A stretch of DNA of 64,000 bases from Epichloe hybrida (lineage: Eukaryota; Ascomycota; Sordariomycetes; Hypocreales; Clavicipitaceae): NCBI GenBank assembly GCA_019022495.1, contig JAFEKR010000088.1, positions 1-64,000 on the forward strand, in the 5' to 3' direction. Both the position numbers and the translations under genes were made by a program. The number at the start of each line of letters is the position of its first letter. Within the stretch, counting starts at the first letter, position 1. Below are positions 1 to 13,154 of this stretch, piece after piece. The notes beneath the pieces are model-generated. The model was not told where the DNA came from. It did no database searches and worked only from the letters and a program-made list of their open reading frames with translations.

Positions 1-572
1 TTCCGCGTAAAGTGCTTTCATGAATGCATACTCCTTCATAGCAGCTAGCCTTGACAGGTACATCCAGGAGCCCGAAGCCCGATTCTTTAGGTAGTCTCGA
101 TTTGACTTGACTGTTCGGAATGATATTCTTCCTAAGCGATGGATTTTGAGAACTCTTTGGGTGCCGGTATCATCTGCCACGACCATGATATCACTCTCTT
201 TTCCAACACCAATTCGGGTGCCCACGCTGTAGAGGTCTTTGCGTGTAGCGTGAGTGTGTAGGGCCAGATAATCGAGTCCTCCGTATGTCAAACGATAACC
301 GTCATATTTCGCCTCTTTCACTTTGGCTATAAGACCGACTTTGGCGAGTGCTGATATACTCCTGTGAACTCCACTAGCTCCGCCTCTCAGTCGCGCTAGC
401 TTCTCTATCAAAGGGGTCGGCACAAGCTCATGATTCTTGCTTCCCATTTCTACCTGTCATAGGGTCAGTACTAAGTAGCAGTCCATACGGGTGCGCAGAC
501 AGAACTCACTGCTGTGAGCACTCTCCAATCTTCAGGCGCCAGATGGCGCATAGCTCTCGTGTCCAGCTTCAT
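1..572 (-). CDS. RIO2: RIO2 atypical protein kinase, 5' part (cut by window edge)
   Basis: Cytoplasmic/nuclear kinase-ATPase needed for late 40S ribosome maturation (20S pre-rRNA processing). Exon 1 is 510-572 and encodes 21 residues starting MKLDTRAMRHL; a 56-nt intron (454-509, GTGAGT donor, TACTGAC branch, CAG acceptor) follows; exon 2 runs from 453 off the left edge, giving 172 residues of an expected 400 or more. The N-terminal winged-helix region is present (NHELVPTPLIEKLARLRGG, then YDGYRLTYGG), followed by the flexible ATP loop GVGKESDI at residues 103-110 and the likely catalytic Lys124 in VLKIHRLGR. The catalytic Asp and C-terminal half lie outside the window. It is transcribed divergently from RPN1. 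Identity is clear from family motifs; the start is fixed by the exon-1 match to the family N terminus. Confidence 0.93.
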
Positions 573-1116
573 AATGACAACTTCAAGGCTCGATTTTTAT
601 AGACTTGGGGTCTCGATACTATGGCGAGTCGATAATTCGCCGACGGAACATTCTCATTTGACGTGGGGCAATCGCAATGGCTGTTCTGTGACGACAACTT
701 TTTTGGGTGGGCGTGGCGCAACGAACAAGAAATTTGTTAGCTGATAATATCTAATCGATAGTCTTAGACTTTCAGCATTGGGGCTTATTTTCTTGCGGAT
801 TAACTCTTCGGCTTCAAGGGGGTTGCCACAGCACGTGACTAGACTGGCAACAGGCTGGGCAAGGCAAGGCGTCAACGCCTCACGTAACCGGAGCTCGCAG
901 CAGCATCTTGTCTCATGGAGCTTTGTTGTTGACCGAACAAACAACAAGACGCCCATCTCAGCTTCCACCACAGCCGAGCACCTGGGATATACGTCCAGGT
1001 CAGAATTATTACACCCTCATCGCCACCCCTGTCAGTCCTAATCATTTTTCCTTCTCGACTCATCCGCTTCTACTAGTAGGACCTTCGCAAAGGGCGCTTA
1101 ACCCATCGACGCCAAC
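573..1116. promoter_or_regulatory. divergent promoter region RIO2/RPN1
   Basis: 544 bp between two divergent start codons. No convincing open reading frame and no repeat. It presumably holds both core promoters; no clear TATA box was singled out. Confidence 0.5.
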
Positions 1117-4045
1117 ATGGCTCAAGACAGCGATGCGCCCAAGGCGGTGGACAAAGGCAAGGGCAAGGCCGTTGATGACTCCAAGGAAGACAAGCCCGTC
1201 TTGAACGGCAAGAAGGAAGATGAAAAGAAGGATGGTGAGTACGGGTTCTAAATGACATGACAGCGCACAGTATGCTAAGTATGTGATAGTCGCCGAAGAA
1301 GAGCTAAGTGATGAGGACCAGCAGCTCAAGAGTGAGTTGGACATGATAATTGAGCGGCTGACGGTAAGTCATCTGCGCAGTAGAAACCTGCAGCCTCGTC
1401 TCATCGACGCCATAGTGCTGATACGAAATGATCACAGGAATCAAACACTGAGCTACACAAGACGGCACTGGAAGCAATGAAAACTTCGATCAAAACTTCA
1501 ACATCATCAATGACAGCAGTTCCGAAACCTTTGAAGTTCCTCCGACCACATTATGCGACGTTGACGAAGCTGTACGAAGATTGGCCAGCAGGCGGGAACA
1601 AGACGTCATTGGCAGACGTTTTGTCGGTCATTGGCATGACTTTCTCTGATGAAGACAAACAAGACACGCTCAAATATCGACTCTTAGCCCCTACGTCTGA
1701 TATCTCATCCTGGGGTCACGAGTATGTGCGACACTTGGCCTTGGAAATCGGCGAGGTTTACGGCAAGAGGATTACGGCTGATGAGCCCACCGCGGAGCTG
1801 ATAGATCTTGCTTTGGTTCTCGTTCCTCAATTCATCAAGAGCAATGCCGAGGCAGATGCAGTCGATCTAATGAGTGAACTGGAAATTATCGAACAGATTC
1901 CCAAGTTCGTCGATGCCAACACGTATCCCAGAGTGTGCTTGTACATGGGCAGCATGGTCAACCTGCTCACGTATCCCGACAACGAGACTTTCCTGCGCAC
2001 TGCACACAACATCTATATGGAGTACAAGCAGTTTACACAAGCCATAGTGCTTGCCATTCGATTGCACGACTTCGATCTCATTAAGGCTGACTTCGATAAG
2101 GCTGATGATCCTGCCTTGAAGAAACAACTCGCTTTCTTGGTAGCTCGACAGAGGATAGTGCTTTATCTGCCAGAAAGTAATGAAGATGAACAGGAGACTG
2201 TGGAGTGCTTGTCGAATCTTAAGCTGTCGGAACACTTCAAGTCGCTTGGTAAGGAGCTGAACATTCTAGACCCCAAGACAACCGAAGACATTTACAAGAG
2301 CCATCTTGAAAGCAGTCGAGTAGCTGGTATGACCAACCTCGACTCTGCTAGGCATAACTTGGCTGCCGCGTTTGTCAACGCATTTGTGAATGCAGGGTTC
2401 GGCAATGACAAGATGATGCTGGTGGATGGCGAGAAGGAGAGCTGGGTTTGGAAGACCAAGGCAGACGGCATGATGTCCACTGTCGCATCCATGGGTACAC
2501 TATTGCTGTGGGACATTGAGAATGGATTGGACATGATTGACAGATACACGTACTCCCCCGAGCCTGAAATTTCGGCTGGAGCCATGCTAGCTATCGGCAT
2601 CATGAACTCGGGTGTTCGCATCGACTCTGAGCCAGCTTTGGCTTTGCTCGGAGACGCTGAGAAATTGCATCACTCGAATCCTCTTGTCCGTACTGCCTGC
2701 ATCATGGGTCTGGGCCTGTCCTATGCCGGTTCGAATAAGGAAGAATTGCTTGAGATTCTGTTGCCCGTCATCAGTGATGCATCACAAGACATGCAGATTT
2801 CTGCTATGGCTGCCCTCTCCTGCGGATTGATCTGTGTTGGCTCTATCCACTCGGATGTCACAGAAGCAATTGTGACGACACTGATGGATGACGAGCGCAA
2901 AAACCAGCTTACCGACAAATGGACCCGGTTTTTGGCTCTTGGGCTAGGCCTGTTGTACTTTGGACGACAAGAAGAGGTGGATGTCATCTTGGAAACCCTC
3001 AAGGCTGTGGACCATCCCATGGCCAAGCCCACCGCTGTCCTCGCTGAGATTTGTGCCTGGGCAGGCACCGGAGCGGTGTTGAAGATCCAGGAACTACTAC
3101 ACATTTGCAATGAGCACCAGGAGGAGACGGACGACAAGAAGGGCGATGAGCTCCTCCAGGCTTATGCTGTCATTGGCATTGCCTTGGTGGCCATGGGTGA
3201 GGATATCGGCCAGGAGATGGTCCTGCGACAGTTCGGACACCTCATGCACTACGGAGAAGCCAACATTCGCAAGGCAGTCCCATTGGCTATGGGCCTCATC
3301 AGCCCAAGCAACCCCCAGATGAAGGTTTACGACACCCTGTCAAGATACAGCCACGACAACGACCCGGAGGTTGCCATTAACGCCATCTTCGCCATGGGAA
3401 TGCTTGGGGCGGGAACCAACAATGCGCGTTTGGCACAGCTTCTGAGACAACTGGCGAGCTACTACCACCGTGATCAAGACGCCTTGTTCATGGTCAGAAT
3501 TGCTCAAGGTTTGCTGCACATGGGCAAGGGGACTCTGTCCATCAACCCCTTCCACACAGACCGCCAAGTTCTCTCTCAAGTGTCCACTGCCGGTCTGTTG
3601 GCCACCTTGGTGGCCTTGATCGACCCCAAAGAATTCATCACCTCGAATTCTCATTATCTCCTGTATTTCCTCGTCACAGCCATGCACCCTCGTTTCCTTG
3701 TCACGCTTGATGAGCAGCTCAAGCCTCTCAAGGTCAATGTGCGAGTCGGTCAGGCTGTCGATGTTGTTGGTCAGGCTGGTCGTCCCAAGACCATTACAGG
3801 ATGGCAGACACAAAGCACGCCTGTATTGCTGGGATACGGCGACAGGGCAGAACTTGAGGACGAGGAATACATCAGCTTGAATGGTACACTGGAGGGTCTT
3901 GTCATTCTGAAGAAGGTGAGTTGACGGTTACTGCCAAATTCATCCTCTTCTTTTCTTCTTCCCCTTGTATCCCCCTACCAACTTTGCTCTGATACGTTGG
4001 AATGCTGACAGCTTGCAGAACCCAGACTGGGAAGCCGGCCAATAA
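1117..4045 (+). CDS. RPN1: 26S proteasome regulatory subunit RPN1 (PSMD2)
   Basis: Largest non-ATPase subunit of the 19S base; a scaffold that docks ubiquitin receptors and Ubp6 on the proteasome. Four exons: 1117-1234, 1290-1363, 1438-3915, 4019-4045, giving 898 residues, the usual family length. The N terminus is a Lys/Asp-rich tail (MAQDSDAPKAVDKGKGKAV). The body contains the proteasome/cyclosome (PC) repeats, visible as Gly/Ala-rich stretches such as MLAIGIMNSGV, ACIMGLGLSYAG, FLALGLGLLYFG and INAIFAMGMLGAG. The last intron is supported because splicing replaces a premature stop with the family ending ILKKNPDWEAGQ. All junctions have GT-AG ends and keep the frame. Confidence 0.95.
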
Positions 4046-4531
4046 AGGGAGTAGTGGTGGATGGTTAGACGGAGTTGCCATTCCAAGGGGAGGGTGTGGT
4101 AAATGGTTCTGGGCCAGCAGCTCAGCAGGCGTTCGACTTTGCAATTATAGCTGGTCCACTGTACAGTAATCTGCTGTAAACGACACGGAAGAAATCCCGT
4201 GAAGAGCTGTGCGTTTATAGATGATATATGGCCTTTGAACAAGATCAAATTCAACTAAAAGAATGTGGGTTTGTCTGGGGCGAACGGTGAAAGTCACGTC
4301 ATAAACTGTGAATTTATTTCGGCCCAATGATTGCAATGGTGAAAAGCCCAGTCTTCCCAAGATGAAGCTCTATCCAAAAGATCACGTCCTTGCTTCCCAA
4401 GAAACCTATGCCCAAGGGAGGGCCCAAGGAGGACCGAACCAAGTTTTCAATATGTGAATCAAAATGCTCCCAATCGCAATGCGCATGCCATGGTGCATGA
4501 GTTACGGGGCGGGAATATTCTCATTCCATCC
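4046..4531. other. convergent 3' intergenic region
   Basis: 486 bp between the stop codons of RPN1 (+) and the OPT transporter (-). It must hold both 3' UTRs. No further gene or repeat seen. Confidence 0.5.
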
Positions 4532-7500
4532 TCACCAAGCATGCGGGCCAAAAGTTTCACCCTCTGGCACCTGTTTATAGCTGCAAGCCTGCCAATCACA
4601 GCCCTGCTTGTAGACCTCTGTCCCCCACCACTTGAAGTTCTTCATCCACCCGGGGTAGAGGAAGCCAAAGAAGACGACGACGATGCCGAATGCGAGGCCC
4701 GAGTCGAGGGCCGCGCTAAGAGTCATGGTGTACTTGCCCCACCAGGCATTGGCGCGCCGTCTGATGACGAAGTTGAAGAGGTAGCATACGACGGCCCACA
4801 CGGAGAAATTGAGACCCGTGGCCGGGGGGACCCAGGACATGGCGCCGAATATGACGGGGAGATTGACTTTTCGGATGATGCTGCGGCGTCTGCGGCGGGC
4901 ATATAGCCACAGCGGGATGGGGAGGAGAGCACCGAGCGGGAAACACCACACCAGGGGGCGGTAGATGGCGCCGGGGCCGAAGAACTCGCCGGGGCCGACG
5001 ACGCCCCATAGGATAGAACCGTTGAAGTGGACGCGTGCAATGGGGCAGGTGAAGCCGTTGAGGGCGTCGGCGGTACAAATACCCTTGACGTTGGCGAACA
5101 TCCAGTTCAGAACACCGATTTGCGTCACGGAAGAGACGAGTGTGGCCACAAATTGGACGAGGAACATGATGCGAGGGGGGATCTTCATGTAGTACCCTAG
5201 CTTGAGATCAGATGCGAATTTGATGCCTTGCGCAGAGGAGATGTAGCCGTAGGTGACGAAGACCATGTTGGCGATGGGGCGACCTGGAAATGCGACGCCA
5301 CAAATGAGCTGGCAGATGAGGTAGATGCTGCTATGTTGGTTGGTCACGGCCATGATGATGCCATTGGGGATGAAAAAGATGGCTCCGATGGCGAGGGCTA
5401 AAAGGAGGCCGTACCATGGGAGATGGACGGGATAGCTGCGCCGGGGCGGTTGAGTTAGAAACGTGCGTGGTTTCCTTTCATGTGGTTTCCTTGCATGTGC
5501 AAACGAGAGCCAATCAATGGTTTGGTCATGAGCGATGGGCGACGACTTACTATTCTACGACAAATATGCCAATGGCCGTCATGGAGGCGAAAGTGAGTAG
5601 ATACCACGTGTAGGGGGCGTCCTGGTACCGACTCATCAGTCGACAGTGAATATCTTCGCGGCTGATGAGGTTGTCGACATTTGAAGTGGGTGTCGGCATG
5701 CGGCTGTTGTTCTCGCTTCCGAGACTGGCAGTCGGCGAGGTGGCTTGCGACTGAGATCCAGGCACATGGTGGTATGTTTGCTTGCCATCCTGGCGTGCTT
5801 CTTCCAACGCCCTTTTCCACGTGCGCCAAATATCCCTTCCATGCCAGCAGTATGTGTGGGTGAGAAGAGCAGCCAATCCGGCAAACTGCATGCCGTAGCT
5901 GAGCATATATGTCACGGGGAGAAAAACCTTGCTGTAGGATTTGTAGGCCTCTCTGTCGAAGAGGAAGGCTGGTGTCAAGATCTTGCTGACGTTGTAGACC
6001 TTGCCAGTATTGTCAAAGACGCTTGCGGATAGAATCGGTAGGTACGAGGTATACAGGACATTGGCGTAGTAGAAGATGGGTGCGATAATCCACATGACAA
6101 TGGCGAGACCGCCAATGACATTCAAGGCGGCCCAGAACGGCACAAGAAGAGGGTTTCCGACGTAGGTGATTTGTGCCCAGTCGAACGTCATAGGAAACAA
6201 GCCGAGGCCGGACGCCACGCCGAACAGATTGGCAATGACGACGTTCTTCGGCGCAAACCAGGTAATCACGTTGAAGTAGCTGAGGGCCGGCATCAGCAGG
6301 CCTGGCAGGAAATAGAAGGCAAACGCACCAATCCAAACCACGTAGAAGAACTTCCAGCGGCTGATTGTCCATCCATTGGCAGGTTTGTTGTCCTGCTTGT
6401 GCAAGGTGGAAAACATGGCGGCAGACATGAGAGTTCCCGGCCAAATCATGCCGCTCGGTCGCACGAGGAACTGCCGGGCCATGCCTGCAAAGCCGTAGCC
6501 CAAAATCTGCGTCGAGATGGTCAGGAGGAGTTGGTAGACGATTGGCGCAGGCTGATTGTAGAATTGTGTCTGCTCGACGATGACATCCGTGGCGAAGGCG
6601 AAGCCAAAGGCAACGTTGCTGCTGACATAGACGCAGGTGTGTTCCTTTTCGTTCCATTTTCCTTGCGCAAACCACATCCGCCATGTCATTTGATGCTTCC
6701 CTCGCCCGAATGGGTCGCCACCGCTGTCAGTGGTAGTCTGCGTGCGAACACCATGGACAAATACCTGATCGGGGTCATCAGGCCGTTTCAATACGACATC
6801 CCACAACAGACCTAGGGGGTGGACGAGTAGTAGGGCTATGACGGGCGTAATGGCCACGCTGGGATATCGCAGGGAGAAGAACAGGTTTGTTGAGGAGCCA
6901 AGGATGGAAAACAGGACCGACAAGCACCACATACGAGGGGTGTTGATTGACAAAGTTGTATTGTCCGTTGGCGGGACAGATGCTCGAACAAGCTCGTGAG
7001 GCGAGTCTGCCTCGGGAAACGCTCCTGACGAGTCATGGGAGCTGTCTGTATCGTCATCGTCTGGGCCTGCTTCGTCCGGGAGTGAATCATGCTCCGAGCC
7101 CCTTGCGTCGTTATGTTTGTCGCTCGCTACTATCTCGCCGGCGAGGGGAGCTTCTGCTAAACCAAAGCGGCCCTCCAGACCAGATACCAGCGCGGCGCCG
7201 TCCAAGTCTTCGGATCGCCGTGACGGTAGCCGAGAAGTCACGGATCGCCTGGAGCTCAGACTTTGATGACTTCGGGTGTTCGAGATGACCTGGCGAAAGC
7301 GGTGGGTGCCATTTTCTTCAGGATCGCTGCTCGTGGGAGACACATCGCGGGACGCAGGTACAGAGCCGTAGGGAGAGGACTCGGGATGGAAGCCATGAAG
7401 GGCACGCGAAATCGGCGTCGTCTTGGAGACCATGTCGACAGCATCGAGGTTTGTGCGGCGCAAGTCCAAGGTCGGGTCAGTTATTGCCTCATGGAGGCTG

Positions 7501-7880
7501 GAGGAGACAGAATCATGGCCAGATGCAGAGGAACATGAAGGCGAAGGGTGCGACGGTAAAACCGCAGCAGCAGAGTCTTTCCCCTCTGCTGCAGTCGAGG
7601 TCTTGCTCGTCGGCAGCGGCGGAATGGATGAAGTCGTCGAACAAGTGGATCGCGGATTATTATTAGTGGAGGACGATGCAATTGCCAGGGTTTGGAGGGG
7701 GACGCCGTGGCGGCCAACGCGCTGGTCGTGCAGCTCGTGCAGCTCGTGCAACTGGGAGTCAGACACCACCCTTGTCTCAGCTGGCGGCAGCGGCGAGCTT
7801 CTTGTCCTCGTTAAATCAGTTGGTAGTAGTGTCCGTGACTTGTTGGTGGTGGATGAGGTGGATTTGCTGCGCCGGACCAT
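4532..7880 (-). CDS. OPT-family oligopeptide transporter (ISP4-like)
   Basis: Predicted proton-coupled transporter of small peptides or metal-chelate/glutathione-type substrates in a cell membrane. Two exons, 5551-7880 and 4532-5435, separated by a 115-nt intron, give 1077 residues. The first ~330 residues are Ser/Thr-rich, low complexity and probably disordered, longer than in typical family members. The OPT core starts at NTPRMWCLSVLF followed by FFSLRYPSVAI, and has many hydrophobic segments, including WTISRWKFFYVVW, FGVASGLGLFPMTFDW, GRPIANMVFVTYGY and FNFVIRRRANAWWGKY, all characteristic of OPT proteins. I chose the ATG at 7880 because it has a strong CACCATGG context and no ATG lies upstream in frame. 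Splicing restores FVVEYYPVHLPWYG, a conserved run. The exact substrate cannot be told from sequence. Confidence 0.9.
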
Positions 7881-8402
7881 GGTGCGGCTGAAGGCAGAAG
7901 ACGGGGAGGGGAGGTGGGGAGAGCAGGAGAGCGAGCGGGAGAGCAGGCTGAATTCCACTCCGCAAGATGCGCGTCTTCACGCAGCCAAGCTGCTGACTTT
8001 AAAAGTGCTGCAGGAGTTCGCTGTACTTATATAATTGAATGCACCCATGTGTGTTGTAGTCTGGCCGGACAAGTCGGAATCCGCATGACGGGGTACATAT
8101 GTATTTGGGTGAGCCGGGTTGATAATCCGTACAACAGGCGGACAACTGACAACTACGGATTACGGAGTACAACGTAATGACCTCCCCGTCCCCTTGTCTC
8201 ATCAACTCATGTATGTACACCCACTGTACATATGTACATATTGTAACTGTAACATCGTAACCCTGGCGTGTGTGTGTGGTCCTGGTCTGACCACTGACGG
8301 CCCACAAAAATGTAGAGGGACAGACGGATCAACAAACTTGGACACCGACCATTTCATTTCGTCGTTGACCCAGACGGCCATCACGCCGATTCGTGTCTGG
8401 CG
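7881..8402. promoter_or_regulatory. divergent promoter region, OPT transporter/FAU1
   Basis: 522 bp between divergent starts. It contains a TACGGAGTAC motif at 8161-8170 (one of a dozen or so in the window) and short palindromes such as GTACATATGTAC near 8226. No coding region supported. Confidence 0.5.
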
Positions 8403-9204
8403 ATGGCTTCCCCGTTGACGGCCGCTAAGCAGCAGCTGCGAGGCCTGGTCAAACAGAGACTCTCGTCGGTGCCCGCGGAATCAATCACAGCACAAAGTAA
8501 GGCAGAGAGCCCCGACGCCCAGGTCGGCCTGGCCTCACCTGCCACAGCCAACCCGATGACTGATGCACGCAGGCCGCAAGATATTCGAATCACTCCAGAG
8601 CCTCGGGCCTTACTCGGACGCCAAGAGAATAAGTATCTATCTGTCCATGCCCTCGGGTGAGATCCAGACAGACGCCATTGTGCGGCACGCGCTAGCTTCA
8701 GGAAAACAAGTCTTTGTCCCGTATCTTCATGCATCTGCATCTCCGCTGGATACGCCAAACACCCCCGCCAGGGTAATGGACATGGTGCATTTGAAGAACG
8801 TCCAGGATTACGAAAGCTTGAAGCCCGACCGCTGGGGTATTCCCAGCATTGACCCGGCCACGGTACATGAACGAGAGCACATTCTTGATGGTCCTGATGC
8901 TCAACACTCTGACCAAGCTGGCCTTGATCTAATGTTGCTGCCCGGCGTTGCCTTCGACTTTGATGAGTCCGGGGCTGTCCGGAGGCTGGGACACGGCAGA
9001 GGATTCTATGACTTTTTTATGAACCGGTACTCGGCCAAGATGATGTCGCCCGACAACGAGGCGAAACCCACTCAGTTTTTCGGATTGGCCCTCACCGAGC
9101 AGCTTCTCTCGGGTGGCCCAGGAGAACAAGTTCCCATGGGACAGTACGACAGAAGGCTTCATGGACTTGTGCTGGGAAATGGCGAGATAAAAAAGAGTTG
9201 CTAG
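8403..9204 (+). CDS. FAU1: 5-formyltetrahydrofolate cyclo-ligase (methenyl-THF synthetase)
   Basis: ATP-dependent conversion of 5-formyl-THF to 5,10-methenyl-THF in one-carbon metabolism. Two exons, 8403-8496 and 8573-9204, with a 76-nt intron; product 241 residues. Splicing joins ITAQ to SRKIFESLQSLGPY, recreating the conserved N-terminal helix. Family signatures seen are IYLSMPSGEIQTDAIV (substrate-binding region), LMLLPGVAFD and the ATP-binding Gly/Arg loop RRLGHGRGFYDFF near the C terminus. The start is the first ATG of the frame, followed by a basic helix typical of the family. MTR10 follows downstream on the same strand. Confidence 0.94.
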
Positions 9205-9829
9205 GATAGGATATGCGCCACCTAGTTAAGCGCAGCAAGTCATCATATTCATCATATAGTACATGAAACAGATTCCCGAAAAAGCAATCGACGATGCTGC
9301 GGCGGCAGAATAATATGCGCCCGAAGGTCCAATATGTTCTGCAGGCTTGTCGGCTTTTTTTCACTCGGTCGTAAACTTTTTTGAATACCGACTGTAGGGT
9401 GGTCGGTTGTCAAAGACCAAGAGGCTCCACTTCAACCGTGGAAAACAACAACTCGTTGCTGGGCTCTGTCAAGTTGTCAACCCCATTTCCCATTGCCCCG
9501 CCAAAGATTACATGACAGACGGCTGACTGGATGATTTCTGGACTTTGATTCTTCGTGCTCCTTCTTCAACCTCCAGGCTCTCTTTCCACCCTTGCCTTTC
9601 TCACACTCAGCTTTACCTGCCAGGCCGGTAATACACGTCCCTCATTTTACCCCTCACTTTTGTTCCTCGTGGCCGTATACCGGTACTGCGTTTGAGCTGC
9701 GCGCATAGCGCCTGTCGACACCCTCCGAGGCTCGAATCCATCATCCTCTCCGAGCTTTTGCCCGACTATATATAGTCTTCTCTCCTCCGAGACGTCGTAC
9801 CCCCTTGCAAAGTAGCTGGGTTGTTCACC
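9205..9829. promoter_or_regulatory. intergenic region upstream of MTR10
   Basis: 625 bp between FAU1 stop and MTR10 start, with pyrimidine-rich stretches at 9541-9660 of the kind that precede fungal transcription starts. No gene seen. Confidence 0.4.
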
Positions 9830-12800
9830 ATGGCGTCCGGCGGAGCCCAGGAGGCTTTCACGCCGTCCGACGTGCTTGCTGCGGTCATGACGATGCGGAC
9901 TGGAGAAAAAGAAACCAAGACCAAAGCCCACGAATATTTGGAGAGATTCCAGAAGTCGGTACGTTTGCCGGCCTAAATCTGCTTCCCTTTGTTAGCCTTG
10001 ACCTGGCCACTCCAAAAAACCTTGCTAACTCAGCATTCTGTTTAGAAAGGTTCGTGGGGTACTCTGATGGGAATACTTCAATCCAGTGCCGAACCTGAGG
10101 CGACTCTGTTCGCCGCCATCACCCTTCGCGGAAAGGTTTTTTTAACGCATTCCGTTTGCTTTCAGAAGCTCTCTGTCGCGATTCTAACATCTGTCAGATA
10201 ACCTATGATCTCACTACCCAAGTCCCCCCAAGCGAGCTACCCGCTTTGAGAAATCAGATTCTCCTGCTGCTGAAGCATTTTGCCGCCGGGCCAAAACCCA
10301 TTCGAGTCCAGCTCTGCGTTTGTCTGGCCATACTAGCGATACAAATGAGGGACTGGAACGATGTGCTTCCCTCTGTGGTGCAGTCCCTCGGCGACAGCCC
10401 CGAAAGCCATGCCTGCATCTTGGACTTCTTACGAGTTTTGCCCGAAGAGGTGACTGAAGGTCGAAAGATTACCTTGTCTGTACGTGGATCGCAAACCTGT
10501 CGACTTGGAACAAAGTTTCTCGCGACGACACACTTCTCACTCGATCGGCGTCAGCATACCATGGGGGACCAGAGTCTAATTGTTGGAACATAGGAAGAAG
10601 AACTTTCAGCGCGGACCCAAGTCTTGTTGGGAGACAACACGGAGCAGGTGGTGCAACTCCTGATCAACTACTCGCAATCTTCAGGTTAGTCATGTTACGT
10701 TTTGTGCGCCTCATCCGGTGACCCAATGGCCTACTCTGAATACTTACAGCCTCGTCAAGCGGCAGCGTCACGCAACCCTCAGCTCATGGAGTGCATCACT
10801 TCATGGCTTCGAGAAGTTCCTGTCATGAATATCATCACTTCGCCCTTGCTTGAGAACATCTTCTCGGGTATCACCAGTGACGAAGGTGGACCGGAAGCTG
10901 CCGAGTGTTTGTGCACAATTTTGCGAGAAACCCGGGACATTGATGAGAGTCAAGATGCGGTTCAGGCAATGTATCCTCGAATTACTGCCATCAAGCCGCA
11001 AATTGCCAAGGCTGCCGAAGACGAGGATGTAGATAGGTTAAAGTCGCTGACCAAGGTCTTCTCGACTGCCGCTACCAGCTGGGTTGTTGGAATAGCTCGC
11101 CAACCATCCCATTTCAGGCCTCTGGTGGAGGCTGTCCTCGAATGCGCGGCTCGCGACACGGAGCGCGACGTCATCGAGCATACCTTTGACTTTTGGTACG
11201 AGCTCAAGCAGTATCTCGTGCTGGAGCGGTATATTCAGGGCAGAGTGGAGCTCATGAATGTTTACTCAAAGCTTGTTGACATCTTGCTCAAGCACTTGGA
11301 ATATCCCAAACCAGACTCTGGCAACGAGGCCGACCTTTTCGACGGAGATCGAGAGCAGGAAGAGAAGTTCCGCGAATTCCGACATCGAATGGGCGATACC
11401 TTGAAAGATTCTTGTGACGTCATGGGTGTGACCGAGTGTCTAACCAAGGTTCTGCATGCTATTCAGCTTTGGATGCAGAAATACGCTGGTGAAGTCAACG
11501 GGTCCAACGTTCCCCATTGGCAAGAGCTCGAGGCTCCTCTTTTCGCCATGCGAGCTCTGGGTCGCATGGTTGACAAGGACGAGAGTGTTGTGCTCCCACA
11601 GCTCATGCCTCTTTTGGTGCAGATTCCCAGCCACGAGAAGCTTCGCTTTGCAACGATCATGGTACTGGGACGATATACTGAATGGACCGCCGCACATGCT
11701 GAGTACCTGGAACCACAATTCAACTATATCGTCGAATCTTTCCAGACGGAATCCAGAGAAATCTTGAGAGCCTCGGCACTTTCCCTCAAATTTTTCTGCA
11801 CCGACTGTAAACACCTTCTCAGTGGGCAGGTTCTGCAGCTGCAGACTTTCTACGATCAAATTCTAGACAAGCTTCCGGACTTGAGCAAGGAGGAACTGAC
11901 AGAGGGTGTTGCCAACGTCGTTGCTGTTCAGCCCGTGACCGAAACATACAGACTACTCAAAACTTACGCGGATCCTCTTGTGCAAAGACTAATGACCAAA
12001 GCCAACCAAGCTACCAACGAGGAAGGCAAACTGGCATTGGCAGGTGAGCTACATGTCTTTGACCAACTTTTGTTCCATCGCAACATATTCGGTGACTAAC
12101 TCGCATCTGCATAGACCATCTCCAACTCATCACAATCTTTGTGCAAAACGTCATACCCTACGTGAACCCTGGCGAAGAGAATCCGGCAGTCAAGTATTGG
12201 CAAGAAGTTTTTCCCATCCTGTCTACCGTTCTGGACAACTTTCTGGATTTCAGTCCGGTTTGCGAGCGAATCTGTCGATGCTGGCGCAATATGGTCACGT
12301 CGTACCGCACGGCCATGGCGCCCCTGCTTCCCGAAATGGCCAACAAATTGGCCAGCAGCTTCAACACTTCGAGAGAGGGATGTTTTCTCTGGGTCACAGC
12401 AGCCATCCTCCGCGAGTTCTCGGAGGATCGGGAGCACCTGGATCAAGCCACCACGGAACATATCTACACGTTCTTTGAGGCGCAAACGACAGCTTTCCTT
12501 AGGGTGATGGCAGACTTGCAGCCCAAGGACTTGCCGGACGTCATTGACGACTTCTTCCGCCTTTTGATCGATGCGCTCCTGTACTATCCACAAAAGTTGA
12601 TACCGTCTCAACTGTTGGCACCCATTTTCCAGGCATCAATCTATGCGTTAACCTTGGAGCAGAGGGATCCTCTATCGTCCACCCTCCACTTTCTGCGAGA
12701 CTTGTTGTCATATGGTGGCGACAATCCCGCGACCAGTGAGAGCCTACCAGAAGCACAAGTGGCGGAAATCAAGGGAATCGTGAAGAATCTTCTGATGACA

Positions 12801-13154
12801 CATGGAACCGATCTCGTCAAGCAGACGATGGCCGGCATGATGATCACATTTCCAGGGGACTGTTTCGCAGATGGGAGCGGAGTCATTCTGGCGCTCTTTG
12901 AAGTCATGCCTGCAGAAACCACGGAGTGGGTTGCCCATACCATCGAGCTACTTCCTCAGGGAACCGTGACTGCACCCGAAGCGCAAAGGCTTATCACAAA
13001 GATCAAGGAGAAGCTTTCATCTGGTGATGTGGGAGGTCTCCGACATGTGCGAACATTACTTCAGGACTTTACGACCAACTACCGACGGCGCAACGTCGCC
13101 CCCCGGGATGGTTTGGGTCAGCTGGAAGCCGCTAGGTTTCAGTTCTCTGGCTGA
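9830..13154 (+). CDS. MTR10: nuclear import receptor MTR10 / transportin-3 (importin beta family)
   Basis: Karyopherin that imports SR-type RNA-binding proteins and takes part in tRNA and mRNA traffic. Six exons: 9830-9958, 10046-10135, 10198-10479, 10594-10684, 10760-12043, 12115-13154, giving 971 residues, the usual length. The N-terminal importin-beta region is visible (THEY-type EYLERFQKS, then SWGTLMGILQSS, ATLFAAITLRGKITYDL), followed by HEAT-repeat helices. All-exon frame is continuous. The acceptor of exon 5 (AG at 10758-10759) was chosen because it restores SQSSAAASRNPQLMECITSWLRE, while an earlier CAG at 10747-10749 would shift the frame. The C-terminal exon reads DHLQLITIFVQNVIPYV, typical of Mtr10. 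The start has a CACCATGG context. Confidence 0.94.

Noticed and set aside
5416..5613. Small plus-strand frames inside the OPT transporter gene
   Set aside because: Cover the intron and exon edges of the transporter on the opposite strand; no independent evidence.
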